The notes: generated from the sequence alone by a model not told the origin. A stretch of 11,008 nt of DNA from Pseudomonadota bacterium (GCA_030917225.1 JAUPVD010000473.1:1-11008); one strand, 5' to 3'; shown: positions 1 through 7,096, numbered from the stretch's first letter. Numbers and translations are program-made.

Positions 1-882
1 CTGACCGACGCGCAGCCCGGCTTCGACAACCAGACGCAGGAGCCGGCGGTGCATCTCACGCTCGACTCGCAGGGGGCCCGCATCTTCAAGGACATCACCC
101 GCGAAAGCGTCGGCAAGCGCATGGCCATCCTGCTCATTGAAAAAGGCAAAGGCGAGGTCGTCACCGCGCCGGTTATCCGCAGCGAAATCGGCGGCGGTCG
201 CGTGCAGATCTCCGGCCGCATGACCACCACCGAGGCCAACGACACTGCCCTGCTGCTACGCGCCGGCTCACTCGCTGCCCCAATGGAAATCATCGAGGAA
301 CGGACCATCGGGCCGTCGCTCGGTGCCGAGAACATCAAGAAAGGCTTCGACTCGACGCTGTGGGGCTTTGCCGCCATCGCCGCGTTCATGATCGCCTACT
401 ACATGCTCTTCGGCCTCGTCTCGGTCATCGCCCTCGGTTCCAACCTGCTCTTCCTGGTTGCCCTGTTGTCGATGCTGCAAGCCACGCTGACCCTGCCCGG
501 CATCGCCGCCATCGCACTGGCGCTGGGTATGGCCATCGACGCCAACGTGCTGATCAACGAACGCATCCGCGAGGAACTGAGGAACGGTGCGACCCCGCAG
601 GCGGCCATTACCGCCGGTTACGAGCGCGCCTTCGACACCATCGTCGACTCGAACGTCACCACGCTGATCGTCGGCCTGATGCTGCTCATCTTCGGCTCCG
701 GCCCGGTGCGCGGCTTTGCCGTCGTGCATTGCCTCGGCATCATGACCTCGATCTTTTCGGCAGTGGTCGTCTCGCGCTCACTGGTCAACCTCATCTACGG
801 CCGCCGCAAGAAGCTGCAGTCGCTGGCCATCGGCCAGATCTGGAAACCCGGCAACAGCGCTGCGGCGCAGCCGGGAAAATAA
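1..882 (+). CDS. secD: Protein translocase subunit SecD, C-terminal part (5' truncated by window edge)
   Basis: The frame is open from base 1 to the TAA at 880-882, giving 293 residues. Family members are about 600 residues, so the N-terminal half (first membrane helix and most of the large periplasmic domain) lies outside the window. SecD works with SecF in the inner membrane and uses the proton gradient to help pull exported proteins out of SecYEG. Visible are the end of the periplasmic domain and then five hydrophobic helices from about base 337 to 800. The diagnostic helix-4 motif GMAIDANVLINERIREEL is present; its Asp, at bases 538-540, matches the conserved proton-pathway aspartate of the family. 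It is followed after 12 bases by secF, the usual secDF order, and the two are probably cotranscribed. Nothing looks broken. Identification rests on these motifs and the neighbour. Confidence 0.97.
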   Translation: MTDAQPGFDNQTQEPAVHLTLDSQGARIFKDITRESVGKRMAILLIEKGKGEVVTAPVIRSEIGGGRVQISGRMTTTEANDTALLLRAGSLAAPMEIIEERTIGPSLGAENIKKGFDSTLWGFAAIAAFMIAYYMLFGLVSVIALGSNLLFLVALLSMLQATLTLPGIAAIALALGMAIDANVLINERIREELRNGATPQAAITAGYERAFDTIVDSNVTTLIVGLMLLIFGSGPVRGFAVVHCLGIMTSIFSAVVVSRSLVNLIYGRRKKLQSLAIGQIWKPGNSAAAQPGK

Positions 883-894
883 GGGGAAAGCATC

Positions 895-1839
895 ATGGAA
901 TTCTTCCGCATCCGTAAAGACATCCCCTTCATGCGCCATGCGCTGGTGTTCAACGTCATCTCGTTGATCACCTTCCTGCTGGCCGTGTTTTTCCTGATCA
1001 GCCGCGGCCTGCATCTGTCGGTCGAGTTCACTGGCGGTACGCTGATCGAAGTCAGCTACCAGCAGACAGCCGACCTGGAGAAGGTTCGCAACGCGCTCGG
1101 CAAGTCTGGCCATTCTGACTTCGTGGTGCAGAACTTCGGTTCCTCGCGCGACGTGATGATCCGCCTGCCGCTGAAGTCGGACCAGAACACCGCCAAGCTC
1201 GGCGAGTCGGTGATGGCAGCTCTGGAGGCCAACGCGCCTGGTGCTTCGCTGCAGCGCGTCGAATTCGTCGGCCCGCAGGTCGGCAAGGAACTCGCGGAGA
1301 ACGGCGCGCTGGCACTGCTGCTGGTCATCATCGGCATCGTGCTCTACCTTGCGTTCCGCTTCGAGTGGCGCTTCTCGGTTTCGGCGATCATCGCCAACCT
1401 GCACGACGTGATCATCATTCTTGGCTTCTTCGCCTTCTTCCAGTGGGAGTTTTCGCTGTCGGTGCTGGCGGCCGTACTCGCCGTCCTTGGCTACTCGGTG
1501 AACGAGTCGGTCGTTGTTTTCGACCGGGTGCGCGAAACCTTCAAGAAGGTACGTGGCCTGACCACCCCGCAGGTGCTTGACCATGCGATCACCAGCACCA
1601 TCTCGCGCACCATCATCACGCACGGCTCGACGCAGATGATGGTGCTGTCGATGCTCATTTTCGGTGGCGAGACGCTCTATTACTTCGCCCTGGCGCTGAC
1701 CATCGGCATCTGTTTCGGCATCTACTCGTCAGTGCTGGTCGCCGCGCCGCTGGTCATGTGGCTGGGCGTTTCCCGCGAGCAGTTCATCAAGCCGAAGAAG
1801 CAGGTTGAAGGCGCCAACGAGGACGGTGCCGTCGTCTGA
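895..1839 (+). CDS. secF: Protein translocase subunit SecF
   Basis: 314 residues, a normal length for SecF. The ATG at 895 follows a GGGGA ribosome binding site at 883-887, directly after the secD stop. The layout is the RND-type SecF plan. A first membrane helix lies around residues 17-40, then a periplasmic domain to about residue 138 that opens with the VEFTGGT motif. Five further helices follow from VGPQVGKELAENGALALL onward. The signature GYSVNESVVVFDRVRE starts at residue 199 and contains the conserved NES...DR residues. The later SRTIITHGSTQMMVL stretch is also typical. SecF pairs with SecD to form the proton-driven accessory complex of the Sec translocon. It is the last gene before a strong intrinsic terminator, so the secDF unit (probably yajC-secDF upstream, not visible) appears to end here. 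Confidence 0.98.
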   Translation: MEFFRIRKDIPFMRHALVFNVISLITFLLAVFFLISRGLHLSVEFTGGTLIEVSYQQTADLEKVRNALGKSGHSDFVVQNFGSSRDVMIRLPLKSDQNTAKLGESVMAALEANAPGASLQRVEFVGPQVGKELAENGALALLLVIIGIVLYLAFRFEWRFSVSAIIANLHDVIIILGFFAFFQWEFSLSVLAAVLAVLGYSVNESVVVFDRVRETFKKVRGLTTPQVLDHAITSTISRTIITHGSTQMMVLSMLIFGGETLYYFALALTIGICFGIYSSVLVAAPLVMWLGVSREQFIKPKKQVEGANEDGAVV

Positions 1840-1872
1840 CACCGAACCGCAGGTACCGGACATTTTCTGAAC

Positions 1873-1903
1873 AAGGCGGGCTGATCCCCGCCTTTTCTTT
1901 TTT
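1873..1903 (+). terminator. Intrinsic terminator after secF
   Basis: An 8-bp perfect stem, AAGGCGGG (1873-1880) with CCCGCCTT (1887-1894), has a 6-base loop and is followed by a T-rich run to 1903. It lies 33 bases after the secF stop. It is unusual in that the T-tract runs directly into the GGAGA ribosome binding site of the next gene (1904-1908). It may therefore also act as a leader element for that gene. Confidence 0.85.
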
Positions 1904-1913
1904 GGAGAAACGT

Positions 1914-2606
1914 ATGGGCACTCAGCGCATCCGGGTATGGGATCTGCCAACTCGCCTTTTTCACTGGGGCCTAGCCATCCTCGTTGCGGCATCGATCATC
2001 AGTGGCAAGATCGGCGGCAACCTGATCGACTGGCATGGCAAATTCGGCCTGGCCATCCTCGGCCTGCTCACCTTCCGGATCATCTGGGGCCTTGTCGGAT
2101 CGACCTATGCCCGCTTTGCCAGTTTCTTTCCGACCCCCGGCCGAATCCGCGCCTACCTTCGCGGTGAATGGAAAGAACCGGGGCACAACCCCCTCGGCGC
2201 GCTTTCCGTATTTGCGCTGCTCGGACTGCTGGCCCTGCAGGTCGCAACAGGACTTCCCGGCAACGACGACATCGCTTTCCGTGGTCCGCTCTTCGATCTC
2301 GTTGGCAAAGCGCTTTCCGATCGAATGACCGGCATTCACAAACTGTCGATCAACCTGCTCTTCGCGCTGATTGCCTTGCACGTTGCGGCGATCATGTTCT
2401 ACGCCCGCGTCAGGAAGGACAACCTCGTCAAGCCGATGATCACTGGCTGGAAAGAGCATCCGCAGGGACGACCGGCATCCGGTGGCAGCATTGTGGCGCT
2501 CGTGATCGCGCTGGCGCTCGCAGCGACTGCTGTGCACGGCGCATCCGGTGCATGGCTGCCGGCACCGCCGCCAGCGCCCGCTGCTGCACCAACGCCGACG
2601 TGGTGA
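1914..2606 (+). CDS. Cytochrome b561-family membrane protein (di-haem cytochrome b)
   Basis: 230 residues from the ATG at 1914. I chose this over the upstream in-frame TTG at 1902 because GGAGA at 1904-1908 sits 5 bases before the ATG. The N-terminus (IRVWDLPTRLFHWGLA) is characteristic of the cytochrome b561 / hydrogenase b-subunit-like family, which carries electrons within the inner membrane between quinol and a soluble c-type cytochrome or another partner. About four hydrophobic helices can be seen, near residues 16-31, 45-62, 96-113 and 145-163. Candidate haem ligands are His17, His41, His142 and His156, all in or next to helices. After residue 180 there is another hydrophobic stretch and a Pro/Ala-rich tail (PAPPPAPAAAPTPTW), unusual but not clearly functional. 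The physiological partner is unknown; a cytochrome c'/c556 gene lies 2.4 kb away on the other strand. The family is confident, the specific role is not. Confidence 0.88.
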   Translation: MGTQRIRVWDLPTRLFHWGLAILVAASIISGKIGGNLIDWHGKFGLAILGLLTFRIIWGLVGSTYARFASFFPTPGRIRAYLRGEWKEPGHNPLGALSVFALLGLLALQVATGLPGNDDIAFRGPLFDLVGKALSDRMTGIHKLSINLLFALIALHVAAIMFYARVRKDNLVKPMITGWKEHPQGRPASGGSIVALVIALALAATAVHGASGAWLPAPPPAPAAAPTPTW

Positions 2607-2621
2607 TCGACACCTCCACCC

Positions 2622-2642
2622 CGGCACAATCTCGGCACAATC
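2622..2642 (+). promoter_or_regulatory. Tandem 10-bp direct repeat with sigma-54-like spacing upstream of the EAL regulator
   Basis: CGGCACAATC occurs twice, at 2622-2631 and 2633-2642, offset by 11 bases, about one helical turn. Read as a sigma-54 promoter, GGCACA (2623-2628) matches the -24 element and GCA (2635-2637) falls at the correct distance for the -12 element. The GG and GC dinucleotides are spaced as in the consensus, but the usual TT before GC is CG here. Transcription would then start near 2648, about 28 bases before the chosen ATG at 2676. The repeat may instead be a binding site for another regulator, or chance. Confidence 0.25.
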
Positions 2643-2675
2643 CAGGTGCAATTGCGCCCCCCGAGAGAGTGGCCT

Positions 2676-4940
2676 ATGCTGGCACTTTCCAACGGCATGC
2701 ACCTATCGGCAATGCACAGTGAAGACGAACTGCTGACATTTCTTGACGAACGAGAGTCGCAGCTTTCGGCTGTAGCGATTCACAAGCGTCAGATTCTTAT
2801 CGTCGATGATGACGAGGACGTCCATCAGGCGACGACCTTCGCCCTGCAAGGGCTTGAGATCCTCCACCACCCGCTGGAATTCCTGCACGCCTATTCCGCA
2901 GCAGAAGCGGAAACCATCCTGCTGCGGGAACAGAACATTGCCGTGATCCTGCTCGATGTCGTAATGGAAAGCGAGGATGCCGGCCTGCGCCTCGTCGAGC
3001 GCATCCGTCACGACCTTCGCCAGACCAACCCGCGCATCATCCTGCGTACCGGGCAACCCGGCTATGCGCCAGAACTATCGGCGGTGCGCGACTACGACAT
3101 CAACGACTACAAGACCAAGAACGAACTGACGAGGACCCGGCTCTACACCTCGGTAACGGCAGCCATTCGTTCCTACGACCAGATCTGCAAGCTCGATGCC
3201 AGTCGCAAGGGGCTGGAACTGATCGTCGCCGCCAGCGGCCGGCTGGTTGCCGAGAATGGTCTGCAGGCCTTCGCTGCCGGCATCATCACCCAGATAGCGG
3301 CACTGCTTGGTGTCGGCGCTGAGGGTCTGGTGTGCGCCCAGGAATTACTCGCTGACGAAAGCGGGGAAAACAGTACACCTCAGATCGTCGTCGTAGCCGC
3401 TGCCGGCAGGTTCGCCGGGCTGGTGCAGCGACACCTTGAGGAGATCGACAGCGAGCGCGTGCGTGACGCGATCAGCCGCTGCCTGTCCATGAAAACCAAC
3501 CTGATCGAGAATCAGGCCGTCGCGCTGTTTTTCCCCGCGCGCAGCGGCAACCATTTCGCAGCCTTCATCGACTCTCCGGAACTGCTCTCCGAGATCGACC
3601 AGCACCTCCTCCAGGTGTTCTGCTCGAACATCGCCGTCTGTGCCGAGAACACGCGCCTGCTGAGCCGGCTCCATGACCAGGCCTATCTCGACCGCCTGGT
3701 CAAGCTGCCAACGCGCACCGCCTTCATCGAGGCCATCGACCAGCACCTGTCGACCGGCACCACCAGCGGCTATACGGTCGGCCTGATCGATATCGACCAG
3801 TTTGCCGAAACCAACGAAGCCTTCGGCCACGGCTATGGCGATGCAGTGTTGCGCGGACTGGCCCAGCGGCTCGACGAAAACCTCGGCGAAAGCTGCCGCA
3901 TCGCGCGCATATCCGGCGACACTTTCGGCATCCTCGGCCTCTCTTGGGCCATCCGTCCGGAGAAGCTTCGCCCACTGTTCGCAGAACCACTGACCATCGA
4001 CGACGAAGTGCACCACCAACTCTCGGTCAGCATGGGTTTCGCCAATCTCGCCGATGTCCGCAGCGGCAATGATGCGATCAAGAACGCCAGCCTGGCCGTC
4101 AAGCTGGCACGCACCATGGGGCCAGGGCGGGATGCCGTTTACACGCAGGAAATCGGCCAGGAAACGCGCGAACGTACGCACCTGCTGCACAGCCTGCATG
4201 CAGCCTTCCAGCACGAACGGCTGTTCGTCGCCTTCCAGCCGCAACTTGACCTGAACACCCGCAAGCCGCTCGGATTCGAAGCGCTTATGCGCTGGCGCGA
4301 CGACAAGGGTGATTTCATCCCGCCCGACAGATTCATACCACTGGCTGAGCAGTCCGGCCTGATCAACGGCATGGGGCGCTGGGTGCTGCGCTCCTCGTTG
4401 CGCACCCTGCGTCGGCTGCACGATGCAGGGTGGAGCAGCCTGCGCATGGCCATCAACGTTTCCGTCGTCCAGTTCCAGGCCGATGATTTCGTCGAGGACG
4501 TAGCCCAGGCCATTGCCGAGTGCGAATTGCCACCGGCACTGGTCGAACTGGAAATCACCGAATCGGTGGCCATGAACAATGCTGCCGACGTCGAAAACAA
4601 GTTGCATGCGCTCAAGGCCCTCGGCGTCACCATTGCCATCGACGACTTTGGCACCGGTTTCTCATCGCTTTCGTATCTGGACCGGCTGCCGATCGACCGG
4701 CTGAAGATAGATCGTTCCTTCGTGAACAACGTCGGCAACGGTGCCGACGGCGCCCGCATTGCCGAGATGATCATCAGCCTCGGCCACAAGCTCGACCTCA
4801 CCATCATCGCTGAAGGCATCGAGACGGAAGAACAGCGCGTCATGCTTGCCGAACTCGGCTGCCACGAGGCACAGGGCTTTCTCTTCGCACGGCCCATGGC
4901 CGCTGAAGCCATTGGCCAATGGCTGCACGACAACGCGTAG
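2676..4940 (+). CDS. Response regulator with DUF3369-like, degenerate GGDEF and EAL domains (probable c-di-GMP phosphodiesterase)
   Basis: 754 residues from the ATG at 2676, which has GAGAGAG at 2663-2669. An upstream GTG (2646) and later ATGs (2697, 2712) are possible but have poorer sites. Residues 38-150 form a receiver: acidic pocket Asp44-Asp45, phospho-acceptor Asp94 in LLDVVME, Thr125 and Lys146. Residues about 165-345 resemble the DUF3369 region found after such receivers. A GGDEF domain follows, about 350-470, with SGDTF (413-417) in place of GG(D/E)EF, so cyclase activity is unlikely. The EAL domain (about 505-750) keeps the metal and catalytic set: Glu535 of EAL, Asn594, Glu626, Asp656/Asp657, Lys677, Glu713 and Gln733. 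It should therefore hydrolyse c-di-GMP under control of a histidine kinase that is not in the window. There is no membrane segment, so it is cytoplasmic. The gene starts 70 bases after the b561 gene and ends at a bidirectional terminator. Confidence 0.93.
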   Translation: MLALSNGMHLSAMHSEDELLTFLDERESQLSAVAIHKRQILIVDDDEDVHQATTFALQGLEILHHPLEFLHAYSAAEAETILLREQNIAVILLDVVMESEDAGLRLVERIRHDLRQTNPRIILRTGQPGYAPELSAVRDYDINDYKTKNELTRTRLYTSVTAAIRSYDQICKLDASRKGLELIVAASGRLVAENGLQAFAAGIITQIAALLGVGAEGLVCAQELLADESGENSTPQIVVVAAAGRFAGLVQRHLEEIDSERVRDAISRCLSMKTNLIENQAVALFFPARSGNHFAAFIDSPELLSEIDQHLLQVFCSNIAVCAENTRLLSRLHDQAYLDRLVKLPTRTAFIEAIDQHLSTGTTSGYTVGLIDIDQFAETNEAFGHGYGDAVLRGLAQRLDENLGESCRIARISGDTFGILGLSWAIRPEKLRPLFAEPLTIDDEVHHQLSVSMGFANLADVRSGNDAIKNASLAVKLARTMGPGRDAVYTQEIGQETRERTHLLHSLHAAFQHERLFVAFQPQLDLNTRKPLGFEALMRWRDDKGDFIPPDRFIPLAEQSGLINGMGRWVLRSSLRTLRRLHDAGWSSLRMAINVSVVQFQADDFVEDVAQAIAECELPPALVELEITESVAMNNAADVENKLHALKALGVTIAIDDFGTGFSSLSYLDRLPIDRLKIDRSFVNNVGNGADGARIAEMIISLGHKLDLTIIAEGIETEEQRVMLAELGCHEAQGFLFARPMAAEAIGQWLHDNA

Positions 4941-4945
4941 ACGCA

Positions 4946-4972
4946 AAAAAGCCGGGGCAAGCCCGGCTTTTT
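4946..4972. terminator. Bidirectional terminator between the EAL regulator and the cytochrome c gene
   Basis: Stem GCCGGG (4951-4956) with CCCGGC (4962-4967), 5-base loop, flanked by AAAAA (4946-4950) and TTTTT (4968-4972). The A and T runs make it work on both strands. It lies 5 bases after the + strand stop and 21 bases beyond the - strand stop of the convergent gene, so it probably serves both. Confidence 0.9.
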
Positions 4973-4993
4973 CCGTGAGGCGCAACAGCCGAA

Positions 4994-5467
4994 TCAGTCT
5001 TTCCGGAACTTGTCGTGGCAGGACTTGCAGGTTTCGCCGGTCTTGCCGAACTGGGCCTTGATCGCTGCCGCATCGCCAGACTCGGCAACCTTGGCCAGTT
5101 CATTAGCCTCCTTGTTGAAGGCCATCGCCAACTTGCCGACCTCTTCCTTTTGCTGGAAAAACTCCGGCTTGACGCGGGTTTTTTCGCCGTTCACGTCCTT
5201 GTCGGTCCCCGGCGCGTAGAGCGCCCCCATACCGGAATTAGCGGTAGCGGCAATCAGGCGAGCGGCTGCCAGCACCTGATCCTTGTTGTAGGTCTGCGGC
5301 GCCTCAACCACCTGTGCCTTGATCTTGCCCATGTTCCAGGCCATGAAGCTGTAGCCGGCCTTGCGAAATTTGATCATTTCTTCCGGTTTCAGCGCCTGCT
5401 GAGCGAAAGCGGCGCCGGTTACGGCTGCCAGGGTCAAGGCTGCAGCGATTTTGGTCTTGATTTTCAT
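4994..5467 (-). CDS. Periplasmic cytochrome c'/c556-type protein
   Basis: 157 residues from the ATG whose complement is 5465-5467. GGAGAG at 5475-5480 lies 6 bases upstream of it, whereas the ATG two codons earlier would be only 1 base from it. Residues 1-22 are a clear Sec signal peptide (MKIKTK, hydrophobic core, AFA cleavage site), giving a mature protein of about 135 residues. The single haem motif CKSCH (147-151) is at the extreme C-terminus, and the protein looks all-helical. Both are hallmarks of the cytochrome c' / class II cytochrome c fold. The first mature helix contains Arg35 and several Met residues (31, 42, 46). A Met sixth ligand would make it a low-spin c556 rather than a classical c', but the sequence alone does not decide this. 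Cytochromes c' bind NO or pass electrons in the periplasm. It is a single-gene unit with its own terminator. Confidence 0.92.
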   Translation of the reverse strand: MKIKTKIAAALTLAAVTGAAFAQQALKPEEMIKFRKAGYSFMAWNMGKIKAQVVEAPQTYNKDQVLAAARLIAATANSGMGALYAPGTDKDVNGEKTRVKPEFFQQKEEVGKLAMAFNKEANELAKVAESGDAAAIKAQFGKTGETCKSCHDKFRKD

Positions 5468-5659
5468 GTACATCTCTCCGTTGTGATTGATGGCAATCGG
5501 GCTAACACCGTGGCCACGGAATTTATTCCATCGCCAAAGGGGGAAAAGAAGTATATCGCCAAACCCTGATGCTTCGAAATTGATCCAACTCATATCAGAT
5601 CGCCGATTCCGGCACTAGGATCAAGGACTTATTGCGCCAATTCAGCCTTGGGAGATGCG
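5468..5659. promoter_or_regulatory. Divergent intergenic region between the cytochrome c and paaK genes
   Basis: 192 bases with no gene, which must hold promoters for both directions. A perfect 12-bp palindrome, CCGTGGCCACGG, lies at 5508-5519, 41 bases upstream of the cytochrome start. ATCGCCAAA occurs twice, at 5530-5538 and 5555-5563, 25 bases apart. On the - strand TATACT (complement of 5550-5555) is a good -10 candidate for the cytochrome gene, but I see no good -35 at 17-18 bases. TTGATCC (5580-5586) and GGATCAA (5618-5624) form a widely spaced inverted repeat on the paaK side. No clear promoter for paaK can be read. Confidence 0.4.
5508..5519. promoter_or_regulatory. 12-bp perfect palindrome, possible operator of the cytochrome c gene
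   Basis: CCGTGGCCACGG is fully self-complementary and lies in the leader or promoter of the - strand cytochrome gene, between a candidate -10 (5550-5555) and the ribosome binding site (5475-5480). That position would suit a repressor. No known regulator is assigned. Confidence 0.35.
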
Positions 5660-6970
5660 ATGCCGGCAGCAGCGACACAGACCCTGGAGCCGATCGAACG
5701 GGCCAGCCGCGACGAAATCACGACCCTGCAGATTCGCCGACTGCAGCAATCCCTGGCGCACGCCTACGCAAACGTTGCCGCTTGTCGACAGAAATTCGAT
5801 GCCGCCGGGGTCCACCCCGAAGACCTACGCACGCTTGAAGACCTTGCCCGCTTCCCGTTCACGACCAAGCAGGATCTGCGCGAAAACTACCCCTATGGCA
5901 TGTTTGCGGTACCGATGCGCGACATCGTGCGCATTCATGCATCCAGCGGCACCACCGGCAAGCAGACGGTGGTCGGTTATACGAAGAACGACCTCGACAT
6001 GTGGGCTGGCGTCATGGCCCGCTCATTACGCGCCGCTGGCGCCGGCCCCGACGACATCGTGCAGATCGCCCATGCCTACGGTCTCTTTACCGGCGGCTTC
6101 GGCGTGCACTACGGGGCCGAGCGGCTTGGTTGCACGGTCATTCCGATGGGCGGCGGCCAGACGGCGAAGCAGGTACAACTGATCCGCGACTTCAAGCCGA
6201 CGATGATCGTCGCCACGCCCTCCTATGCGCTGAACATCGCCGACGAATTCGTCCGCCAGGGTCTTGACCCGACAGCCACAAGCCTGCGCATCGGCTGCTT
6301 CGGCGCCGAGCCCTGGTGCGAAGGCATGCGCGGCGAAATCCAGACGCGTCTCGGTATTGATGCGATGGACCTCTACGGGCTGTCGGAAGTGATAGGCCCC
6401 GGCGTCGCCTGCGAATGCATCGAAGCCAAGGATGGCCCGGTGATCTGGGAAGACCATTTCTATCCGGAGATCATCGACCCGGAAACCGGCGCCCTGCTGC
6501 CCGATGGCGAAACCGGTGAGCTGGTATTCACCTCGCTGACCAAGGAGGCGCTGCCGATCATTCGCTACCGCACGCGCGATCTGGCCCGGCTATTGCCGCC
6601 GACAGCCCGCTCCTTCCGGCGCATGAGCAAGGTTGCCGGGCGTTCCGACGACATGCTGATCATTCGGGGCGTCAACCTGTTCCCCGGCCACATCGAGGAA
6701 CTGATCCTCAAGCAGCCGCACCTGTCCGGGCATTACCTGCTTGAAGTCTTCCGCGAAGGCCCGCTCGACCAGATGGAAGTGCTGGTCGAAGTGAAACCGG
6801 AATTCGCGCACGCCAGCAGCGAAGTGAAGACTGGCACGGCCCGCGAGCTGCAGCATGAAATCAAGGGCTGGCTGGGCGTGACGACGCGTGTCCGCATCCT
6901 CGACCCCGGCCACCTGCCGCGGCCGGAGGGCAAGGCCCGGCGCGTGCTCGACAAGCGACCCGTCTGCTGA
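5660..6970 (+). CDS. paaK: Phenylacetate-CoA ligase (PaaK family)
   Basis: 436 residues from the ATG at 5660, with GGAG at 5651-5654; an in-frame TTG at 5648 would overlap that site. It is an ANL-superfamily adenylating enzyme that activates phenylacetate (or a close aryl acid) with ATP and CoA in the cytoplasm. The length is typical of PaaK, shorter than most acyl-CoA synthetases. Motifs in order: nucleotide loop SSGTTGK (95-101), YGLSE (239-243), YRTRDL (303-308), the hinge region MLIIRGVNLFPGHIEE, and the C-terminal catalytic lysine in PEGKARRV (Lys425). No other phenylacetate genes (epoxidase, ring opening, or the anaerobic benzoyl-CoA route) are visible nearby. The substrate could therefore be phenylacetate, indoleacetate or a relative, and the role may be scavenging aromatic amino-acid catabolites. 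Family assignment is firm; substrate is inferred. Confidence 0.9.
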   Translation: MPAAATQTLEPIERASRDEITTLQIRRLQQSLAHAYANVAACRQKFDAAGVHPEDLRTLEDLARFPFTTKQDLRENYPYGMFAVPMRDIVRIHASSGTTGKQTVVGYTKNDLDMWAGVMARSLRAAGAGPDDIVQIAHAYGLFTGGFGVHYGAERLGCTVIPMGGGQTAKQVQLIRDFKPTMIVATPSYALNIADEFVRQGLDPTATSLRIGCFGAEPWCEGMRGEIQTRLGIDAMDLYGLSEVIGPGVACECIEAKDGPVIWEDHFYPEIIDPETGALLPDGETGELVFTSLTKEALPIIRYRTRDLARLLPPTARSFRRMSKVAGRSDDMLIIRGVNLFPGHIEELILKQPHLSGHYLLEVFREGPLDQMEVLVEVKPEFAHASSEVKTGTARELQHEIKGWLGVTTRVRILDPGHLPRPEGKARRVLDKRPVC

Positions 6971-7012
6971 AGCAAGCCAGTCTTCGATACGCTCGACATA
7001 CTCAATACGCGA

Positions 7013-7075
7013 GCTACTCAGGACGAACGGTTTGGGAGTTTGTCAGCGGAACCAACCCCGTTCGTGGTGAGTAGC
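7013..7075. repeat. Imperfect inverted repeat (16 of 18 bp), 27-base loop
   Basis: GCTACTCAGGACGAACGG (7013-7030) pairs with CCGTTCGTGGTGAGTAGC (7058-7075) except for two adjacent central positions, where GG faces GG. The 27 bases between contain GGTT and AACC, which could extend the pairing. This is too long and too well matched to be chance, and fits a REP/BIME-type extragenic element. Confidence 0.75.
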
Positions 7076-7096
7076 CTGCACAGCAGGCGTATCTAA

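Noticed and set aside
778..1623. 281-codon open frame on the - strand across secD/secF
   Set aside because: Antisense shadow of the two Sec genes: low complexity, Arg/Asp/Gln rich, no motif and no ribosome site.
2646..2675. Upstream GTG start (2646) for the EAL regulator
   Set aside because: No ribosome site, the added residues have no counterpart in related proteins, and the ATG at 2676 has a good GAGAGAG site. The later ATG at 2712 cannot be fully excluded.
3345..4607. 420-codon open frame on the - strand inside the EAL regulator gene
   Set aside because: It is the antisense shadow of a GC-rich gene; the + strand frame has recognisable receiver, GGDEF and EAL motifs throughout, and the - strand product has no family resemblance and an odd Gln/Asp/His-rich composition.
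5468..5593. 42-residue N-terminal extension of the cytochrome c protein
   Set aside because: The signal peptide begins exactly at MKIKTK with a ribosome site in front; the extension would bury the signal peptide.
5580..5624. Possible FNR box from TTGAT and ATCAA half-sites
   Set aside because: The two halves are 34 bases apart instead of the required 4, so this is not an FNR site.
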